A stretch of DNA of 64,000 nucleotides from Saururus chinensis. Its lineage: Eukaryota > Streptophyta > Magnoliopsida > Piperales > Saururaceae. Location: positions 34,358,995 through 34,422,994 of the forward strand of contig CP141142.1 of assembly GCA_035235625.1 (NCBI GenBank), read 5' to 3'. The first letter of the stretch is position 1; the number at the start of each line of letters is the position of its first letter. The notes beneath the pieces were generated by a model. The model was given only the letters and a program-made list of their open reading frames with translations, did not search any database and was not told the origin of the DNA. Positions 60,936 to 64,000 of the stretch are shown here, in pieces. Position numbers and translations under genes: made by a program.

Positions 60936-61030
60936 AATAATGGAATAGCACTGGTGATTTTGTCTGCACCGTAAACTTTTCCCACCTGCGTGGGATTAAA
61001 AAAACTTTATTAAGTACGCATACTACTATT

Positions 61031-62945
61031 TAGAGATGCATATTGTATGTGTCGCTACTACACTATTGTATTAGCGATGCATACTGTATGTGTCGCTAAG
61101 GTCTCTTTCTCTCTCTTCTCTCCCACCTAATTTCTCTCTCGTCTCTCTCTCTTCACCCTCTCTCCCCTCATTCTCTCTCTTCCTCCCTCTCTCTCTCCCC
61201 TCTCCCTCACTCTTCCCCCCTCCCTCTCTCTTCCTCCCTCTCTCTATCTCTCCTCCCTCTCTCCCCTCTTTCTCTCTCTTCTCTCCTTTCTCTCTCACTC
61301 TCTCTTCCTCCCTCTCTCTCGCTCTCTTCTTCTCTCTCTCTTTCTTCCTCTCTGTCTCTCTCCTCCCTCCCCCCTCTCTCTCTCTCTTTTGTTTTAATTT
61401 TTTTACAAAAAATTGTAGTAGTGACAGATAACTGTATGTGTTGCTACTAGACTCAGCTATTACCAGTATGCGTCGCTATTACCTTAGTACAGTCGTGACA
61501 CATACCAGTATGCGTCACTACTATATATTTTTTATTTTTTTAATTATAAAAAATAATGTACATTTAATCATTTTTCCACCCCTCTCCCCTTTTTCTCTCT
61601 CTCCCCTCATCTCTCTCTACCCTCTCTCCCTTCTTTCTCTCTCTTCCTCCCTCTCTCTCCCGCTCCCTCCCTCTCTCTTCCTTCCTCCCTCTCTCTCTCT
61701 CTTCCTGTCATCTCTCTTTCTCTTCCTCCCTCTTTCCTCTCTCTTCCTCCCTCTCTCCTGTCTCTCCCCTCTCTCTCCTCGCTCCTCTCTCTCTCTCTCC
61801 CTCTCTTCCTCCCTCTCCTCTCCCCTCTCTCCTCTCTCTTCCTCCCTCCCTCTCTCCCCTCTCCCTCTCTCTCCCCTCCCTCTCTCTCCCCTCTCTCTAT
61901 CTCTCCTCCCTCTCTCTTCTCTCTCTCTCCCCTAATCTCTCTCTACCCTCTCTCCACTCTTTCTTTCTCTTCTCTCCTTTCTCTCTCTCTTCCTCCCTCT
62001 CGCTTCCCCCTCTCTTCCTCTCTCTCTCCTCCCTCCCCCCTCTCTTTTTTGTTTTATTTTTTTAAAAAAATTATATTAGCGACGCATAACTGTATGCATC
62101 GCTACAAGGCTCGGCTAGTAGAGACACATATATATATGCATCGCTACTATCTAAGTATATATATAGTAGCGACACATACCAATATGCGCCACTACTATAC
62201 ATTTTTTATTTTTTAAAAATTATAAAAAATAATGTATATTTAATCATTTTTCCACCCCATTCTCTCGCTTCTCTCTCTCTCCCATCATCTCTCTCTACCC
62301 TCTCTCCCCTCTCTCTCCATTCTCTCTTTCTTCCTCCCTCCCTCTCTCTCTCCTCCCTCTCACTTCTCTCTCCCCTTATCTCTCTCTACCATCTCTCCTC
62401 TCTTTCTCTTCTCTCATTTCTCTCTCTTCCTCCCTCCATCTCTCTCTCTCTTCCTCTCCTCTCTCTTCTCTCTCTCTCTTCCTCCCTCTCTCTCCTCTCT
62501 CTCTTCCTCCCTCTCCCTCCTCTCTCTCTTCCTCCATCTCTCCTCCCTCCTTTCTCTCCCCCCTCTCTCTCCTCCCTCCTCTCTCTCTCCCCTCTCTCTC
62601 CTCCCTCCTCTCTCTCCCTCCTTTCTCTCCCCCTCTCTCTCCTCCCTCCTCTCTCTCCCTCCTTTCTCTCCCCCTCTCTCTCCTCCCTCCTCTCTCTCCC
62701 TCCTTTCTCTCCCCTCTCTCTCCTCCCCCTCTCTCTCCCCTTTTTCTCCTCTCCCCTCTCTCCTCTCCCCCCTCTCTTCCTCCCTCTCTCTGTCATCTCT
62801 CCCCTCTCTCTTTTCTTCTCTCTCTATTATATAATTATTTATTAAGTAAAATCAATTAATATATTTTGCAAGCGTCCCTATTAGATTTAAATTTTAAATT
62901 TTTTATGTTAAATGCATATATATTAGTGACGCTTGTTTATGGTTG
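61031..62945. repeat. Three polypyrimidine (CT)n blocks separated by ~28-nt palindromes
   Basis: CT-only tracts at about 61105-61390, 61578-62045 and 62255-62825 (C and T almost exclusively on the plus strand), separated by copies of a palindrome of the form TAGCGACGCATA...TATGCGTCGCTA at about 61031, 61072, 61418, 61455, 61496, 62077, 62120 and 62168, plus a half copy near 62924. The spacers 61520-61590 and 62195-62260 are near identical ('aaaaataatgtacatttaat' followed by 'catttttccacccc'), so the block grew by duplication of a large unit. Long frames here are low-complexity Ser/Leu/Pro or Arg/Glu repeats and are not genes. Confidence 0.85.
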
Positions 62946-63079
62946 GGTTAGAACTCATCTCTTCACACCCTTGTTGTTCCTTCGACTAGGTTCGGGTCAA
63001 GGGGCATGGCGAGAGCATGATAGACTAGGAAGACTGCAGTGTCCTTGGCTAAGAGCCCTAGATTCGTATCCGCTGTCCA

Positions 63080-64000
63080 TGCACCTCAAAGTCCATAATC
63101 ATATCCTAGAAGCTTCAGATGATGTCTCCAAGTTCTTGTAACCACTAGAACCAAAGCACAACATCTGGCCCTTTCGTGGGCAGCAAGAACAAGTCTGTGA
63201 ATATCACCTTGGATGGAAAGGGATGCATGTGCACACATGCCAACACTCCAAAGATGTTGGTCGTCCCCTATCAAAACATCAAAGGGCTAGGAATCCGATA
63301 CAAAGCATCTCAATCATTGTGCCACTTGATCATTTATGAAATTATGAGTGGAGCCACTATCGATTAGGAAAGAAACTTGTTGCCACTAGAGATGACCCTG
63401 AACCCTCATGGTCCAGGGTAAAGACACCAAAGAAGGTATGCACAGAGATCTCAGGGAGAATGGCAACATACGAGAATGATTCATTTGTAGAGAAGGGGTT
63501 ATCCTTGTCTTCTGTCTCTTCAACTAGCAAGCTACCCAGGACTGAGCATTGGTTGCTCAGCACAAACTTTTCCTAACACTTAAAACACAGTCCTTTGGAA
63601 CATCATTCCTCCATTTGGGTTGGGTAAGGTGGCAAACCGGAGGGGCTGAGGAAGAGAATTGGCAAGGCCGGCTAGTAGAGAGGCTTGACATTGAGGGGGG
63701 TACTGGCAATGGGGTAGGTGTAGAGCACTTGAAAGAGCTAGGTTATTCCTTTCTCCTTTGCCGAGTAAGTTTCCCTTCCTCAATACAGGCATGGCGCACC
63801 ACCTCCCGCATAGAAGTGCACTAGAAGTGGTGCATTTCATCTAATATCTCCGATTCCGGCCCCCTTTAAATGTCCCGGCCAATGTGCCACTAGCCAATTA
63901 GGTAATCTGTTGGCAATCATCATGAATTTTAGGTAGTATGCACATACGGTAGTGGCTGGTAGAGAGTGGATATAATCTCAGTAAAATCTTGGAACTCATT
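63080..64000 (-). mobile_element. Ty3/gypsy gag-protease fragment, fossil, continues past right edge
   Basis: Minus-strand pieces include the retropepsin-type stretch FLIDSGSTHNFINDQVAQ near 63310-63375, followed by VLIGDDQHLWSVGMCAHASL near 63215-63275, as in gypsy protease. Upstream (higher coordinates) a Pro-rich gag tail is visible. Reverse transcriptase is absent; similarity fades near 63080 close to the polypyrimidine block. It may belong to the same insertion as 59050-59610. Several breaks. Confidence 0.65.

Noticed and set aside
61031-62200. Palindromes considered as a CRISPR-like array
   Set aside because: Spacing is irregular, the spacers are microsatellite and partly duplicated, and this is plant nuclear DNA.
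61090-62796. 113-, 165- and 136-codon frames of Ser/Leu/Pro or Arg/Glu/Gly
   Set aside because: Conceptual translation of CT/GA microsatellite tracts.
1-64000. tRNA, rRNA or snRNA genes
   Set aside because: No cloverleaf with plausible A and B boxes or rRNA core was recognised; the only tRNA-related motifs are retroelement primer binding sites.

Overview
The window is nuclear DNA of a flowering plant. It is AT-rich, has two intron-containing host genes on the minus strand, and is otherwise filled with plant transposable elements in many states of decay: Mutator-like, hAT, Stowaway- and Tourist-type MITEs, Ty3/gypsy and Ty1/copia remains, and solo LTRs. I cannot fix the species. I see no tRNA, rRNA, CRISPR array or bacterial-type operon.

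Host genes. (1) Positions 97-3825 (minus) hold the 5' part of a plant D-alanine--D-alanine ligase-like gene. Five exons, in phase throughout, give 216 codons that run off the left edge. (2) Positions 24364-38911 (minus) hold a complete wall-associated-kinase-like receptor gene. Its three exons (38041-38911, 34893-35057, 24364-25529) sum to 2202 nt, or 733 residues plus stop: signal peptide, galacturonan-binding/cysteine-rich ectodomain, EGF modules, one membrane helix and an intact RD-type kinase. The 3.0-kb and 9.4-kb introns are bloated by transposons. A TATA-like box lies about 60 bp before the ATG, and behind it begins an unusual ~217-bp tandem array (39012-40604) with an inverted partial unit (40726-40951).

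Mobile DNA, left to right. 4142-11103 is a decayed Mutator-like element with long terminal inverted repeats, a MURA-type transposase pseudogene and a second gene encoding a plant mobile domain (PMD) protein. 13.0-21.05 kb is a broken chromodomain-type Ty3/gypsy fossil. Its LTR was hit by a 3.07-kb solo LTR of its own family (15408-18478, TSD ATGTA), and its integrase region was hit by a 659-bp hAT-like element. 21246-23337 and 42305-44100 are two solo LTRs of one further family, each with its own 5-bp target duplication. The second split an already resident ZMYM1-like hAT transposon (41.36-45.76 kb). 28-34.5 kb (inside the kinase intron) holds two overlapping copies of another LTR family and copia LTR pieces. 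49.8-57.9 kb is a copia fossil containing a near-complete nested copia element (52333-57358) and an LTR-like insert. 58.2-64 kb contains minus-strand gypsy pieces around a striking ~1.7-kb block of pure-pyrimidine tracts (61.1-62.8 kb) separated by short ~28-nt palindromes.

The candidates most worth following are the MULE that carries a PMD gene, the tandem array at the receptor-kinase promoter, the palindrome/polypyrimidine block, and a set of MITEs with clean target duplications. Domain names come from motif recognition by eye; no search was run.
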